Assembly: GCA_945949085.1 (NCBI GenBank)
Contig: CAMFDJ010000006.1
Coordinates: forward strand, 1-64,000
Source: an uncultured Lachnospiraceae bacterium
Lineage (GTDB): Bacteria > Bacillota > Clostridia > Lachnospirales > Lachnospiraceae
Reading direction: 5' to 3'
Length of the DNA: 64,000 bases
A model generated the notes under the pieces. The model was not told the origin of the DNA. It did no database searches and saw only the letters and a program-made list of their open reading frames with translations. Below are positions 10,551 through 19,273 of the stretch, piece by piece. Both the position numbers and the translations under genes were made by a program. Within the stretch, counting starts at the first letter, position 1; each line of letters starts with the position of its first letter.

Positions 10551-11747
10551 TCAAACTATTGTTACTTTTATCTTATCCAAAGCCTCATAGCAGTCTGCTA
10601 CTGCTTTCTCGGCACTCTCGTCCTGAGCAATAACAAATCCCATTCTCGCACCGCTGCTAGTTACTTCCGTCACTTCCTCTCCAACACCGTGGACAATGCT
10701 GATCTGCTTCACGCCAGAAACTTTCTCAGCTTCTTCAATACCCTCTATGCTCTTAACAACACCCGCGTGTTGCTGGAAGTACCTTATCGCACTTCCTTTA
10801 TTCCACTTTGGCTCAATATCTGGCTCCTCACCAAGAGCAATCTTGATGCAACATTCAACCATATTCACACCAGTGGATAGTGGAACGAGATGAGTCGTGA
10901 TGCAATCACCACCAAGACGTGCGCCTAGTTCCACAATCTTCGGGCCTTCCGAAGTCACGATGATTTCTGTGTGGGATGGTCCGTTCTTAATCCCAATTGC
11001 CTTATTAGCAGCTATAGCTACTTCTTTTATCCTCTCCGCAATTTCCCTACTATGCCTTGTAGGCTGTGAATGCCCCATCTCCACATAGTGAGGTGCGCCT
11101 GTGGTGAGCTTGTCTGTAATCTGTATTACATGACAAACACCATCCACAGAAAGTGTTTCTACACTGACCTCCGGGCCACTCATATATTCTTCAACTACCA
11201 CATCGCCCACTCTGGAGAATGGTCTGCAGTATTCATATGCTTCTTTTATTGTTTTCTGGTCATTTATATCCTGGACTTCGTAGATTCCACGACTGCCAGA
11301 GCTGTCGGCGGGTTTAACAATGAAAGGAACAGTGAAGTTCTTGACCGCTTCCTTGTACTCTTCTACATTTGCAACCTTATAGAACTTAGGGATTGGAACT
11401 CCTCCTGCCTGGAGCGCTTTTCTCATTTCAGCCTTGTTTGTTGCCTTGAGCGCGGTATCAGCATCAATACCGACAAGTCCCATCTCTTTGGCAACTGCCG
11501 CGACAGATCTCATCGGCATATCAGTGGCCAGAGTCATAATTCCATCAATATGATGCTTCTTAGCCGCTTCCACAATGGCTGGTGTGTCTATGGTGCTTAT
11601 AACTTCTTTAATCACACCAGGAACACCAAATGCAACTGCTTCCGGATTCATATCCACAGCAATCACATCAAGACCCATTTCTTTAGCTTTTTCTATAGCC
11701 GGAAGCTGCAGAATGCTTGCTCCCAGAATCATAATTTTTTTAGACAT
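10551..11747 (-). CDS. ATP-grasp ligase
   Basis: 398-residue ATP-grasp enzyme. The N-terminal fold starts MILGASILQLPAIEKAKEMG, and the ATP-grasp core includes PFIVKPADSSGSRGIYEV (about residues 134-151), VVVEEYMSGPEVSVET and PKIVELGARLGGDCIT with the acidic metal ligands. Members form an amide or related bond from a carboxylate, an amine and ATP. It starts inside the 3' end of the phosphoglycosyltransferase gene (8-base overlap), with GAGGG in front of the ATG at 11747. With an aminotransferase and a 4,6-dehydratase in the same locus, a plausible role is acylating the 4-amino group of a trideoxyhexose, as the ATP-grasp domain of Neisseria PglB variants does. The real substrate is unknown. 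Confidence 0.87.
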   Translation of the reverse strand: MSKKIMILGASILQLPAIEKAKEMGLDVIAVDMNPEAVAFGVPGVIKEVISTIDTPAIVEAAKKHHIDGIMTLATDMPMRSVAAVAKEMGLVGIDADTALKATNKAEMRKALQAGGVPIPKFYKVANVEEYKEAVKNFTVPFIVKPADSSGSRGIYEVQDINDQKTIKEAYEYCRPFSRVGDVVVEEYMSGPEVSVETLSVDGVCHVIQITDKLTTGAPHYVEMGHSQPTRHSREIAERIKEVAIAANKAIGIKNGPSHTEIIVTSEGPKIVELGARLGGDCITTHLVPLSTGVNMVECCIKIALGEEPDIEPKWNKGSAIRYFQQHAGVVKSIEGIEEAEKVSGVKQISIVHGVGEEVTEVTSSGARMGFVIAQDESAEKAVADCYEALDKIKVTIV

Positions 11748-12756
11748 TTGCATCCCTCATGTTCTCTACTTTTTTCTTTTCTTCTTCACTCAAGCCAGAT
11801 GCATCGTTATAGACATTGTCATGAGACAAAACGGTAGCAATTGTCTTAAAGAAGATTTTCACATCGAGGATGAAAGAAATATGCTCAGCATAATAAACGT
11901 CATGCTCAAACTTTTCATTTTGTTCAACTGAGTTTCTATAATAAGCCTGGTTATAACCAGTAATACCCGGTCTTACAGCAAGTTTCTTTTTCTGATGCTC
12001 TGTGTAGATTTCCATATCATCCACTGGATCTGGTCTTGGTCCTATGAGGCTCATATCACCTATCAACACATTCAAAAGCTGAGGCAGTTCATCAATGCTA
12101 GTCTTTCTCATAAAACGCCCAACTTTTGTAACACGAGGGTCATCATCTCCGTTGTATGTAGAGCCATCTTCATTTCTTATGTCTGGAGCATTAACCATCA
12201 TGCTTCTAAACTTGAACATCCTGAAGGGCTTACCGTTCTTACCGAGTCTAGGTGCGTTATAAAAGACTGGACCCTTATCATCGAAATAGATAATCGGTGC
12301 CATAATAATAATGATGGCTAATAGAAAGGGTAAGGCTATTAACCCAATCAAAAAGTCAAATAATCTCTTAAAAAATCGTGAATACATTTTTCTATCCTCA
12401 CAAAACAACGGCAATAATACTTTATAGAGAGCCACACCAACTGCTGTGCCGAGTGTGTTGTTCAACACATCATCCGCTTCGCAGTAGCCCAATAGAAACA
12501 AGTATTGAGCACACTCAATAAAAGCAGATAAAAGGAAACCATACAGAATGGCTTTCCAGCCTTTATCACCGAGCAGAAACCCCAATGGGATGAACAGCAG
12601 AATATTGAGTGTAATATCCCACCAGTATCCCATCCGTATCTCCCAGAACAGCCCCTTGACTATTCTTGCTGCTCTCGGTTCTCTAGTAAAAAGAGTCATC
12701 CACAGGATAAAGAAGATATAAAGGGCTATCATTACTTTTTGTCTCTTCTCCCCCAA
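11740..12756 (-). CDS. VanZ-like domain fused to phosphoglycosyltransferase
   Basis: 338 residues with two joined domains. Residues 10-115 form a VanZ-like membrane domain: NILLFIPLGFLL (51-62) and FIECAQYLFLLGYCEADDVLNNTLGTAVG (79-107) match its signatures. Residues 125-338 are a monotopic bacterial sugar transferase (PglC/WcaJ type) that moves a sugar-1-phosphate onto undecaprenyl phosphate. This part shows a re-entrant hydrophobic segment (133-157), FKFRSM (181-186), the catalytic Asp-Glu dyad at 222-223 in SIDELPQ, and SLIGPRPD. The TTG at 12756 has GGAG close upstream, while the next ATG (12732) is spaced less well. The fusion is unusual and is described as a finding. Confidence 0.88.
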   Translation of the reverse strand: MGEKRQKVMIALYIFFILWMTLFTREPRAARIVKGLFWEIRMGYWWDITLNILLFIPLGFLLGDKGWKAILYGFLLSAFIECAQYLFLLGYCEADDVLNNTLGTAVGVALYKVLLPLFCEDRKMYSRFFKRLFDFLIGLIALPFLLAIIIIMAPIIYFDDKGPVFYNAPRLGKNGKPFRMFKFRSMMVNAPDIRNEDGSTYNGDDDPRVTKVGRFMRKTSIDELPQLLNVLIGDMSLIGPRPDPVDDMEIYTEHQKKKLAVRPGITGYNQAYYRNSVEQNEKFEHDVYYAEHISFILDVKIFFKTIATVLSHDNVYNDASGLSEEEKKKVENMRDANV

Positions 12757-12779
12757 TGGTGCTCCTTTCTCCGCTATTC

Positions 12780-12965
12780 TTTACTTTCTATCCTTTTCCA
12801 CACCACACCACGCTTATCTCTACCTCCACACTTCATTTCCACAATTCTCTATTCCCCTCCCATCTCCCAGGAGGGAGAATATAAATAAGGGAAAGAGAGT
12901 GTGGGGATGAGTTGGTCTGGTGTGGTCAGGTGGTGTGTTTATTTTGTGGTGTGGTCTCCCACACT
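12780..12965. repeat. low-complexity CCACACC/GGTGTGG intergenic block
   Basis: Between the aminotransferase stop and the phosphoglycosyltransferase start lies a strand-biased block. The left part is rich in CCACACCACACC and CTCCC, and the right part in GGTGTGG and GGTGGTGTG, so the two sides can pair. A TCTCCC-AGGA-GGGAGA hairpin sits in the middle (about 12864-12880). It could act as an attenuator or a weak transcription barrier within the operon. Nothing coding was seen. Confidence 0.5.
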
Positions 12966-12968
12966 TCC

Positions 12969-14207
12969 TTATTTCATATATCCCTTAACTACTTCCTTGT
13001 AGTTCTCAATAACATACTCCACATCTTCGTCACTCAACTTCGTATGGAGAGGTAATGTGATTAGGTTGGAGTAGTAGTTTAGTGCGTTCGGGAAGTCCTT
13101 AATATCCCAACCTAACTCTCTATAAGCCGTCATCATCGGGAGAGGTTTATAGTGGACATTGCAGTTCACTCCACGCTCTGCTAATCTTACTATTATCTCC
13201 CTACGCTCTTTATCTCCTATCCCGGGCACTCTACTTAAATAGAGATGGTTAGAAGATTGGAAGTTCTCGCCACTGTGGATAAGGTGGCTCACACCCATCT
13301 CATCACACATTGCATCGTACCGCCTTATAATCTCCCCTCTCCTACTCAGCAGTCCCGGATACCTATCCAACTGCCTTAACCCAATCGCCGCCATGATGTC
13401 GGTCATGTTGCATTTATACCAAGGACCGATGATGTCATATTCCCACGCGCCGACCTGTGTCTTTGCAAGAGCGTCTTTGGACTGACCATGGAGGGAGAGA
13501 AGCTGGTACTGATGGTACATCTCATCGTTGTCTATTCCCGGTATATCTCTCCATGTACTCGCTCCACCCTCCGCAGTTGTAAAGTTCTTAACCGCATGGA
13601 ATGAGAAGTCCGTAAAGTCGGCAATCTCTCCTGCCATCTTTCCATTTCTACTCGCTCCCAGCGCGTGTGCAGCGTCCGAGAAGACGAGGACTCGTCCTAT
13701 GGCTTGCTGGATTCGAGCAGACAAGGAGTCTCCTTGGAGAGGAGAGAAGAGTGCCCTCTTCTTCTCCACAACCTCAAACAGCTTGTCGTAATCACAGACA
13801 ATGCCACCCAGATCCACAGCCACAATGGCCTTTGTGCGGGGTGTAATCGCCTCGCCTACCTTCTCATAGTCCATCTCCACACAGTCCTTTTGACTGTCCA
13901 CAAAGACTACTTTTGCACCACAGTGGATGGCGGCAGACGCACTTGCTGTGTATGTATAGGCAGGGACGATGACCTCATCACCCTCACCGATGCCACAAAC
14001 ACGGAAGTTCAACTCCTCCGCTGCTGTGGCAGAGTTCAAGCAAACAACCTTGCTCGTATGGCAGTATTCAGCCAGTCTCTTTTCCAGTTCCTTCGTCCTC
14101 GGCCCTGTGGTGATCCAGCCGGAGCGGAGCGCTTCCGCTACTTCATTTATTTCCAGTTCCGAAATGTCCGGTGGACTAAACGGTATTACTCTCTTTTCTG
14201 TTTTCAT
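12969..14207 (-). CDS. DegT/DnrJ/EryC1/StrS aminotransferase
   Basis: About 412 residues, PLP-dependent sugar aminotransferase. RSGWITTGPRTKELE near residue 30 and SATAAEELNFRV match the family, and the Schiff-base lysine is in FHAVKNFTTAEGG (about residue 207). It moves an amino group from glutamate to a 4-keto-6-deoxy nucleotide sugar, a step that follows the dehydratase at 17.1-19.1 kb. The ATG at 14207 starts just before the conserved region; an earlier GTG at 14216 is possible. It is the first gene of the long minus-strand operon and lies about 170 bases behind a promoter with a palindromic spacer. The acetyltransferase that follows in bacillosamine synthesis is missing here. Confidence 0.9.
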   Translation of the reverse strand: MKTEKRVIPFSPPDISELEINEVAEALRSGWITTGPRTKELEKRLAEYCHTSKVVCLNSATAAEELNFRVCGIGEGDEVIVPAYTYTASASAAIHCGAKVVFVDSQKDCVEMDYEKVGEAITPRTKAIVAVDLGGIVCDYDKLFEVVEKKRALFSPLQGDSLSARIQQAIGRVLVFSDAAHALGASRNGKMAGEIADFTDFSFHAVKNFTTAEGGASTWRDIPGIDNDEMYHQYQLLSLHGQSKDALAKTQVGAWEYDIIGPWYKCNMTDIMAAIGLRQLDRYPGLLSRRGEIIRRYDAMCDEMGVSHLIHSGENFQSSNHLYLSRVPGIGDKERREIIVRLAERGVNCNVHYKPLPMMTAYRELGWDIKDFPNALNYYSNLITLPLHTKLSDEDVEYVIENYKEVVKGYMK

Positions 14208-14388
14208 ATACTTCACTTCTCACCTATCAAAATATTAATCATACAAAAAATTCCCCCTAATCATACACGCAGACTGATAGAGGGAATCACGTTGTCAATT
14301 CGTATTTCTTTCCCCTCGAAATCCCATGATTGACAATTGTTTTAAGCAAAATATCTGCCGTTTCAACAATATGTTACAAACCATAAAA

Positions 14389-14418
14389 AGTATAGCACCG
14401 CCATCATGGTGCTGTCAA
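14389..14418 (-). promoter_or_regulatory. promoter with palindromic spacer (operon)
   Basis: On the minus strand, TTGACA (14418-14413) and TATACT (14394-14389) are separated by 18 bases. That spacer begins GCACC and ends GGTGC, an inverted repeat filling the gap between the two boxes. The same boxes and palindrome occur at 19226-19254 upstream of the dehydratase gene. A protein bound to the palindrome would lie under RNA polymerase, so repression or MerR-like distortion are both possible. Transcription would begin near 14382, leaving a leader of about 175 bases before the aminotransferase gene. Confidence 0.75.
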
Positions 14419-14515
14419 TGAACGAAACGCTTGTAATACAGCCCTCATCCTTCCGTTTTTCGTGCAATTCTACCGAAAACTGACCTGTCTGATGGGGATG
14501 CAAAATAATTTGTTT

Positions 14516-16981
14516 TCAGTCATCACGCACAACCGCTTCATATTCCTGCAAATACAGTTTCCCCTCCCGATAACTATTTTCCAGTTCTGTCTCAAATACT
14601 GCTTTCTCTGCTTTTTGCTCGCTGCCTTTCTTTTTCAGTGCCTTCAGACGATCCACCTCATCCTGATGTATCCATGCGCTCTTCCCTTCGCTGAAACGTA
14701 TATGCGGTCCTTCCTCCTGCCCCATGTATCTTACAGTGCATTGTACTAATTCCAGATTTAATGCCACAAATCTGATACAATCATCAAACTCCTGCTGCAC
14801 ATAGGCTGCATGCATATCTTTTTTTCGTTCCTGCAAATCCTCTGATAATTGTGTTAATAACTGCGTCACAAATTCAATATTCTTACTCACAACATCAGAC
14901 AATTCAAGCATCCAGTATTCCATGTGCCCGCAGTACCCCAGGATTGCAATATGCGACAGAAAGTGATTAAAAAACCGCCTATAGGCATTGGTATCATTAA
15001 AGTTTCTTTCTACCTTCAGACCGTTAAAAAAACGAATGATTGCAAAGAAATTCTTCTTGTCTCTCAGATTGCAATAGCACAGGTTTTTCATGAACTGTAA
15101 GGAAATTACGCCTTCTTTATACTGTGAAAAATAGAACCGCAGGAATGCATGCATGTCTTTTGCACTGACATTACATATGTACATAGCCTCAAAAAGCGAC
15201 TCAAAGCTGTTTTTCCCTATACGAAAGATCGTTTTATTGCCCTTTTTCAGGCGCCCGTAAAACATATCCTCCAGATAATAATCCCATGCCGCCTTCTGTT
15301 CCTCTTTCTCCTTATATAAAACTTCATGTATCAATTTATCCACTGCGTTTTGGGCATCTGTAATGGAAGAAGTGCCATTCGCCAATACTTTCCAGATAGT
15401 TCTGTCTATCTTTGCGTTCTTTTCCTGTCGCTTTAATATTGTGGCAGAATCCATATTTTTGCGTTTCCCATCAGGCTGTTGCAGGAACACATCATATCCG
15501 AGCAACAGGATCATGGCAATGACGCATCTGTTGTCCGCAGACTCCATACAATCATTTAGGATGTTCACACGTTCTTCCTTCTTTTCTTCTGACTCTCCCA
15601 CCTGTGCTTGTAATGCGTTCACAAGACCTTGAATCGTGAAACATTCATCATAACAGACCACTTGTAACTGTTCATATGGGCTTTGCCCGATGCGAAACGT
15701 TTGATAAACATCATAGAAAAAGTGTTTGATAAACAACGTTGCTATGACGGTTTCCCGAACACTCTTTTCCCCGAAGTCTTTGTTTTCACGAAAAACGATT
15801 TTCAGCTCTGTCAAAAAGATACGAACCTTTCGAATGGATACCGCGGGCAATAAGATTTCCAGATTGAGTTCAATTCCCATAAGCTGTTCCAATTGAAATG
15901 CGTGTTCCGCCTTATGCATAATAAGCGTAATATCTTCGATTTTCAGTCCGGTCTCTGACATCTTCAGTTCATCCCACTGGTATTTGACAATATCAGCAAA
16001 CTCAATTTCTGTCAGGTTCACAATGTATGGAATATATTTTTCCAGATAGTCTCTGTCAAATCCCACTTTTTCAATTTCATCACTGTCAAACTGGAATATC
16101 ACATGCAACTGATCACATGCTATTTTTTCAGAGATTGCAAATATTTTTTGGATGATTTTTTCATCTGTAATACGGTCGATATCCTCAAATATGACTACGA
16201 TCTTCTTATCAAGTTTTGCGAAAGCATTTCTGTAGCTTTCAAAGGATGCCGCCATGCCTGACAGATCATGAAAGAGGATCATGCCAATCAGTTCTGACCA
16301 TTTGTTTTTTCCCAGAATACGCTTCATTGCATAGGAATTGTCGGGGAAGATACCATTTCTCTTAAAGACCTTTTCGATTTCTTTTACTAAAATCAGTTCT
16401 ACTTCATTTAAATTGCAGGATAGCAGATCAATCTGTATCACTTCAAAATTTTTCTTTATTTCCTCATCCGTTCGCAAAAATGTGGTCAGGAATGATTTTC
16501 CCATTCCCCATCCGGCATTCACGCCCAACAAATCAATTTGCATCATGTAGTCTTTGATCCGTTGCAAATCAGCCTCACGTTCCGGATACAATTTCTTTTC
16601 TTCTTCCTTTGCCGTCTGTTTTTTTGCGCAGTGCCACAGGATCAAACAGATTTCTGCGAGCATAATGCAAAGGAAGCAGATCTCCGCTTGCGTTAGCAGG
16701 CGCATTCTTCTTCCCATTATGAACTTCATCATCAGAATACCGGACCATGTTCCCACAACTGTCAGAAGTACATTTTGATAAAAAGCCTGATTCTTGCGAT
16801 TCGGATAAAGCAGCAGGATAAACAGCATAATTAAGTCCGAAAAAAATAGGCATACCAATATTCGGGGATTCAATAACTGCGTCAATAGGCACATCACAAT
16901 TGCGATGGAAATGATTTTTTCTATACTCTGATTTTTTCTTTTCGTTGTCAAATTCATGCTTGGTGTCATGTCTTTTTTCAC
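14516..16981 (-). CDS. KAP-family P-loop NTPase with membrane helices
   Basis: About 821 residues. Four hydrophobic helices lie near the N-terminus (roughly residues 22-120), followed by a P-loop domain with Walker A GWGMGKS (about 157-163) and Walker B KKIVVIFEDIDRI. This is the layout of KAP NTPases, membrane-tethered ATPases of largely unknown role that turn up in some anti-phage loci. The long alpha-helical C-terminal region has no recognised domain. The GTG at 16981 is chosen over the ATG at 17014, because GGGAGG lies eight bases before the GTG and nothing suitable precedes the ATG. The gene has its own promoter and sits between two glycan genes without an obvious partner. Confidence 0.85.
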   Translation of the reverse strand: MKKDMTPSMNLTTKRKNQSIEKIISIAIVMCLLTQLLNPRILVCLFFSDLIMLFILLLYPNRKNQAFYQNVLLTVVGTWSGILMMKFIMGRRMRLLTQAEICFLCIMLAEICLILWHCAKKQTAKEEEKKLYPEREADLQRIKDYMMQIDLLGVNAGWGMGKSFLTTFLRTDEEIKKNFEVIQIDLLSCNLNEVELILVKEIEKVFKRNGIFPDNSYAMKRILGKNKWSELIGMILFHDLSGMAASFESYRNAFAKLDKKIVVIFEDIDRITDEKIIQKIFAISEKIACDQLHVIFQFDSDEIEKVGFDRDYLEKYIPYIVNLTEIEFADIVKYQWDELKMSETGLKIEDITLIMHKAEHAFQLEQLMGIELNLEILLPAVSIRKVRIFLTELKIVFRENKDFGEKSVRETVIATLFIKHFFYDVYQTFRIGQSPYEQLQVVCYDECFTIQGLVNALQAQVGESEEKKEERVNILNDCMESADNRCVIAMILLLGYDVFLQQPDGKRKNMDSATILKRQEKNAKIDRTIWKVLANGTSSITDAQNAVDKLIHEVLYKEKEEQKAAWDYYLEDMFYGRLKKGNKTIFRIGKNSFESLFEAMYICNVSAKDMHAFLRFYFSQYKEGVISLQFMKNLCYCNLRDKKNFFAIIRFFNGLKVERNFNDTNAYRRFFNHFLSHIAILGYCGHMEYWMLELSDVVSKNIEFVTQLLTQLSEDLQERKKDMHAAYVQQEFDDCIRFVALNLELVQCTVRYMGQEEGPHIRFSEGKSAWIHQDEVDRLKALKKKGSEQKAEKAVFETELENSYREGKLYLQEYEAVVRDD

Positions 16982-17026
16982 AAAAATATCCTCCCTTCTC
17001 TTCTTTCGTGGCATTTATTCTATAAT

Positions 17027-17055
17027 AATATAAGTATTCTCATGATATCTGTAAA
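17027..17055 (-). promoter_or_regulatory. promoter of the KAP NTPase gene
   Basis: Minus-strand TTTACA (17055-17050), 17-base spacer and TATATT (17032-17027). The predicted start near 17020 leaves a leader of about 40 bases to the GTG at 16981 but only about 6 bases to the ATG at 17014, which supports the GTG start. A terminator directly upstream separates this unit from the dehydratase gene. Confidence 0.6.
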
Positions 17056-17088
17056 ATCATATCATGCTCCAGCCCCCTATGCAAAGCC

Positions 17089-17115
17089 AAAAAAGGAGCA
17101 GCTCATCGCTGCCCC
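17089..17115 (-). terminator. rho-independent terminator of dehydratase gene
   Basis: Minus-strand GGGGCAGC, loop GATGA, GCTGCTCC, then TTTTTT. The stem allows one G-T pair. The hairpin overlaps the last codons and the stop codon of the dehydratase gene, so it would end that transcript before the KAP gene. Confidence 0.75.
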
Positions 17116-19088
17116 ATGTATTCCGGCTTATAAGTCTCTACCACATTTGCCACCAGTTCTCTGATATTTTCCTTATTTTTATAAGCCGCCTCCATTAAGT
17201 CGTTCAGCTGTCCTAAGAATACCTCGATATCAAACGGAATCGGGCATCCGATATGTATGAGTTCATTGTTTGTCTTCTTCATGCCCTCTTCGTCCATGAG
17301 CTTCTCTTCATAGAGCTTCTCTCCCGGGCGAAGTCCTGTATAGGTAATCTTGATATCCACATCCGGTATCAGTCCGCTGCACTTGATCAGATTCTTAGCC
17401 AGATCCGCTATCTTGACAGGTTCTCCCATATCCAGCACAAAGATCTCACCGCCGTCTGCATAGGTACCGGCTTCCAGCACCAGTCCAACCGCTTCCGGTA
17501 TGGTCATAAAGTACCGGATGATATCCGGATGGGTGACGGTGATCGGTCCGCCCTCTGCCAGCTGCTTCTTAAAGAGCGGGATAACGGAACCGTTGCTTCC
17601 GAGTACATTGCCAAAGCGCACGGCGACAAATTCTGTCTTCGTACTTTTCAGTGCCTGCTGCACCTGACTGTTAATTGTATCATCTTTGGTCAGATGTGTA
17701 AACAGCTGAGGAATTTCATCTGCTTTTCCTTCCTTGATCTTGGCATCAAACGCCTGAATGACCATTTCACAGAGGCGCTTGCTGGCTCCCATGATATTGG
17801 TTGGATTGACCGCCTTATCGGTACTGATCAGGACAAAGCGTTTACATCCGTGTGTCATGGCAGCAAAGGCTGTCTTGTAGGTACCGATGACATTATTCTT
17901 GATCGCCTCGCACGGGCTGTCCTCCATGAGGGGTACATGCTTATGCGCCGCTGCATGATAGACAATATCCGGACGGAACTGTTCAAACACCTGAAAGATC
18001 TTGCGGCTGTCCCTGACAGACCCGATAATGGTCTCAAGGGGCATATCCGGGTATTTCTTTTTCAGCTCAAGCTGAATGTCATAGGCATTGTTTTCATAGA
18101 CATCAAAGATAATGAGCCTCTTTGGGCTATGCGCTGCAATCTGCCTGCAGAGCTCGCTTCCGATCGACCCGCCGCCACCTGTGACGAGGATCGTCTTCCC
18201 GACAATATACTGAAAGATGTCATCTGAATTAACCTTGATCGGATCACGTCCCAACAGGTCTTCTATTTCCACATGGCGGAGCTTTTTAATAGAAACATCG
18301 CCGTTCAGCATCTGATAGATACCGGGTACAATCTTCATCTCGCATCCCAGATCCTTACAGATGTTCAGTATTTCCCTCTGCTGTCTGCGGCTTGCAGACG
18401 GCATTGCCACGATGATCTGATTGATATGATATTTCTCTGCTGCCTCTAAGATGCATTCTCTGCCGCCGATAATCCTTGCGCCGCGCAGGTATTTCCCCTT
18501 CTTTGCCCTGTCATCATCGATCACACAGGCAACTCTGGCACTCAGCTCGTCCGCATGGTTGACCTCATCGATGATGAGTCTCCCCGCCTGACCGGCACCG
18601 ATCAGCATGATATTGGTCATATTTTCCTGATTTTTCAGTCCGATGACATGGCGCAGGATCCTAAGCGCACGATAGCTGAAACGAGCGCCCGCAACGAAAA
18701 GCAGGAAAAAAACACCAAAGATAAAGTGATAGGAACGCGGTACATAGAACGGATCCACGATACACATGGCAACCATTTGCACAAAGACAACGATAACCGA
18801 TGCCGCCACAGTCAGACAAAGCTCTCTCACGCTGACATAGGCCCACAGGCTGTCGTAAAGATGCATGCATTTGAATACTGCCCATGTGAGCAGGATGGTA
18901 AATGGAACGATGGTGAAAGCCGCATCCAGATACGGATGCGGAATGGCACCAAAACTCATGTCAAAACGAATAAATAACGCAAAAAATGCCGATAGCACGA
19001 CCGCCATGGCATCATAAAATACCAGAAGTAACACTCTGGACAACTTTTCATAATCTTTTATTATGTTTTTCTTTCTCTCTGCTGTCAT
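17103..19088 (-). CDS. membrane UDP-sugar 4,6-dehydratase (PglF/CapD/FlaA1-like)
   Basis: 661 residues. Four membrane helices (about 15-150) are followed by a first Rossmann-like domain with MLIGAGQAGR (161-170). The second, catalytic SDR domain has TILVTGGGGSIGSE (299-312), ISTDKAVNPT (421-430) and MGASK (433-437). In this subfamily Met replaces the usual Tyr of YxxxK. Such enzymes make UDP-4-keto-6-deoxy-GlcNAc, the substrate of a DegT aminotransferase. The gene stands alone between its own promoter and a terminator, but its promoter shares the palindrome of the operon downstream, so the two units are probably co-regulated. GAGGGGG precedes the ATG. Confidence 0.92.
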   Translation of the reverse strand: MTAERKKNIIKDYEKLSRVLLLVFYDAMAVVLSAFFALFIRFDMSFGAIPHPYLDAAFTIVPFTILLTWAVFKCMHLYDSLWAYVSVRELCLTVAASVIVVFVQMVAMCIVDPFYVPRSYHFIFGVFFLLFVAGARFSYRALRILRHVIGLKNQENMTNIMLIGAGQAGRLIIDEVNHADELSARVACVIDDDRAKKGKYLRGARIIGGRECILEAAEKYHINQIIVAMPSASRRQQREILNICKDLGCEMKIVPGIYQMLNGDVSIKKLRHVEIEDLLGRDPIKVNSDDIFQYIVGKTILVTGGGGSIGSELCRQIAAHSPKRLIIFDVYENNAYDIQLELKKKYPDMPLETIIGSVRDSRKIFQVFEQFRPDIVYHAAAHKHVPLMEDSPCEAIKNNVIGTYKTAFAAMTHGCKRFVLISTDKAVNPTNIMGASKRLCEMVIQAFDAKIKEGKADEIPQLFTHLTKDDTINSQVQQALKSTKTEFVAVRFGNVLGSNGSVIPLFKKQLAEGGPITVTHPDIIRYFMTIPEAVGLVLEAGTYADGGEIFVLDMGEPVKIADLAKNLIKCSGLIPDVDIKITYTGLRPGEKLYEEKLMDEEGMKKTNNELIHIGCPIPFDIEVFLGQLNDLMEAAYKNKENIRELVANVVETYKPEYMGQR

Positions 19089-19225
19089 GAAAAAGAGCCC
19101 CCTCTATCCATCCTATAACAATTGCATATCCCCATGAAATCGCACATGCATCAGTTCCCTCAAACCTATCATGTACTTTTACTTTTTGTGACATTTTACA
19201 ACATTTTTTTCATAAGACATGTGAA

Positions 19226-19254
19226 AGTATAGCACCAAGGTTTGGTGCTGTCAA
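19226..19254 (-). promoter_or_regulatory. promoter with palindromic spacer (dehydratase)
   Basis: Minus-strand TTGACA (19254-19249), a 17-base spacer and TATACT (19231-19226). The whole spacer, GCACCAAACCTTGGTGC, is an inverted repeat. The spacing is ideal for a housekeeping promoter, and the palindrome agrees with the one at 14389-14418 at GCACC and GGTGC. The start site would be near 19219, with a leader of about 130 bases. Confidence 0.8.
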
Positions 19255-19273
19255 TATGTTATTGGGCTGGGGG

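Noticed and set aside
14217..14380. Possible riboswitch in the aminotransferase leader
   Set aside because: TTGTCAA and TTGACAA can pair, but no known aptamer pattern was recognised.
16982..17014. ATG at 17014 as start of the KAP gene
   Set aside because: It would leave a six-base leader after the predicted promoter and has no ribosome binding site, while the GTG at 16981 has GGGAGG at ideal spacing.
17253..18227. 324-codon plus-strand frame antisense to the dehydratase gene
   Set aside because: Shadow of a long conserved gene; no domain and no ribosome binding site. Other long antisense frames (11070-11837, 34176-34952, 37753-38616, 52166-52954, 61826-62749) were dismissed for the same reason.
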